Positions 63,763-64,000 of a stretch of 64,000 bases of DNA are shown here, in pieces. The translations under genes and the position numbers were made by a program. The notes under the pieces were generated by a model. That model was not told where the DNA came from. It did no database searches and saw nothing but the letters and a program-made list of their open reading frames with translations. The stretch comes from Cohnella kolymensis (lineage in GTDB: Bacteria; Bacillota; Bacilli; Paenibacillales; Paenibacillaceae). Position 1 is the first letter of the stretch. Each line of letters begins with the position of its first letter. The DNA lies in the NCBI RefSeq assembly GCF_000829465.1, contig NZ_JXAL01000003.1, forward strand, positions 1 through 64,000, read 5' to 3'.

Positions 63763-64000
63763 TTGCTGAAGCGAGTGCTGGTCGGATTAATCCGCAGCCA
63801 CGAACATACGAGTGACAAAGCGAAAGATCCCAAGCTGAAGTCTCATTATTATCGGCTTACAAGAGACCGGGCATGGGAAGAAGTAACCTCGATCTTGAAG
63901 AAAATGCAAGGGTACCGGGTATTGCATGAAGTGCCGACGGTTGGCGAAATTGTAATGGAGAAAAAAACAATTTCCGGCCGCACGATGGATATCACCATTC
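63763..64000 (+). CDS. Hypothetical protein, 5' part (runs off the window)
   Basis: A TTG at 63763 behind GGAGGGAGAGAGAG starts an open frame still running at base 64000 (79 codons). It begins MLKRVLVGLIRSHEH and continues with RLTRDRAWEEVTSILKKMQG and VGEIVMEKKTISGRTMDITI. The last part vaguely resembles DUF1499-type proteins, but too little is visible to assign a family. Confidence 0.6.
   Translation, partial: MLKRVLVGLIRSHEHTSDKAKDPKLKSHYYRLTRDRAWEEVTSILKKMQGYRVLHEVPTVGEIVMEKKTISGRTMDITI

Overview
The window looks like a chromosomal segment of an endospore-forming Firmicute of the Paenibacillaceae (Paenibacillus-like). This rests on moderate GC, strong AGGAGG-type ribosome binding sites with frequent GTG/TTG starts, several sporulation genes (SafA-like, BofC, SpoIID-like, SpoVB, CotB/CotH-like, YheC/D-like), and a housekeeping gene order close to the Bacillus subtilis ruv-queA-tgt-yajC-yrzE-yrbG-spoVB-comN-secDF-recJ-apt-relA-dtd-hisS-aspS-yrvM-rarA stretch. 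A ruvC gene, which B. subtilis lacks, is also present. No phage, insertion sequence, tRNA, rRNA or CRISPR array was seen.

Layout. 1-8.4 kb: spore coat/protease-control genes (safA-like end, bofC), Holliday-junction genes ruvCAB, a large SpoIID-like amidase activator, queuosine genes queA-tgt and yajC. 8.5-12.8 kb: membrane proteins (PAP2 phosphatase, TIGR04086, DUF421, SpoVB) and comN. 12.8-23.6 kb: secD-secF, a cation efflux gene, recJ, apt, a uracil/xanthine permease, relA, dtd. 23.7-28.7 kb: a T-box controlled hisS-aspS operon, tcdA and a YdeI/OmdA-like gene.

28.7-38.9 kb is the accessory island and the most interesting part. It sits where B. subtilis has yrvM directly next to rarA. It encodes phosphoenolpyruvate mutase and phosphonopyruvate decarboxylase (C-P bond formation), a KamA-like radical SAM aminomutase with an altered substrate site, four YheC/YheD-type ATP-grasp proteins (one with an Asn/Arg/Ser/Gln repeat tail), two CotB-like proteins and a CotH-like kinase. 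Promoters resembling the sigma-K consensus precede pepM and the aminomutase gene. I infer a late-sporulation, mother-cell system that makes a phosphonate and/or beta-amino acid and attaches it to spore-surface polypeptides. The enzymes are recognised from motifs; the combined function is a hypothesis.

38.9-49.1 kb: rarA with a LexA-type box, a CNNM/CorC-type membrane protein with a hairpin in its translation start region, a nitroreductase, two transporters, tetraprenyl-beta-curcumene synthase, pfkA, a peroxiredoxin and an FMN reductase. 49.2-58.1 kb: a (deoxy)nucleoside utilisation cluster (deoR-type regulator, deoC, pdp, punA, then a BMP-family lipoprotein, ABC ATPase and two permeases) that imports nucleosides, phosphorolyses them and feeds deoxyribose phosphate to glycolysis. 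58.1-64 kb: a degenerate palindromic repeat array, a DUF4015 protein, a YitT protein, a CshA-like RNA helicase, a YesL protein, a probable 6S RNA and the start of an unidentified gene.

Four genes (bofC, secF, recJ and an MFS transporter) are each broken by a single-base frameshift while the rest of the reading frame is intact. Sequencing or assembly error is the simplest explanation, but it should be checked.
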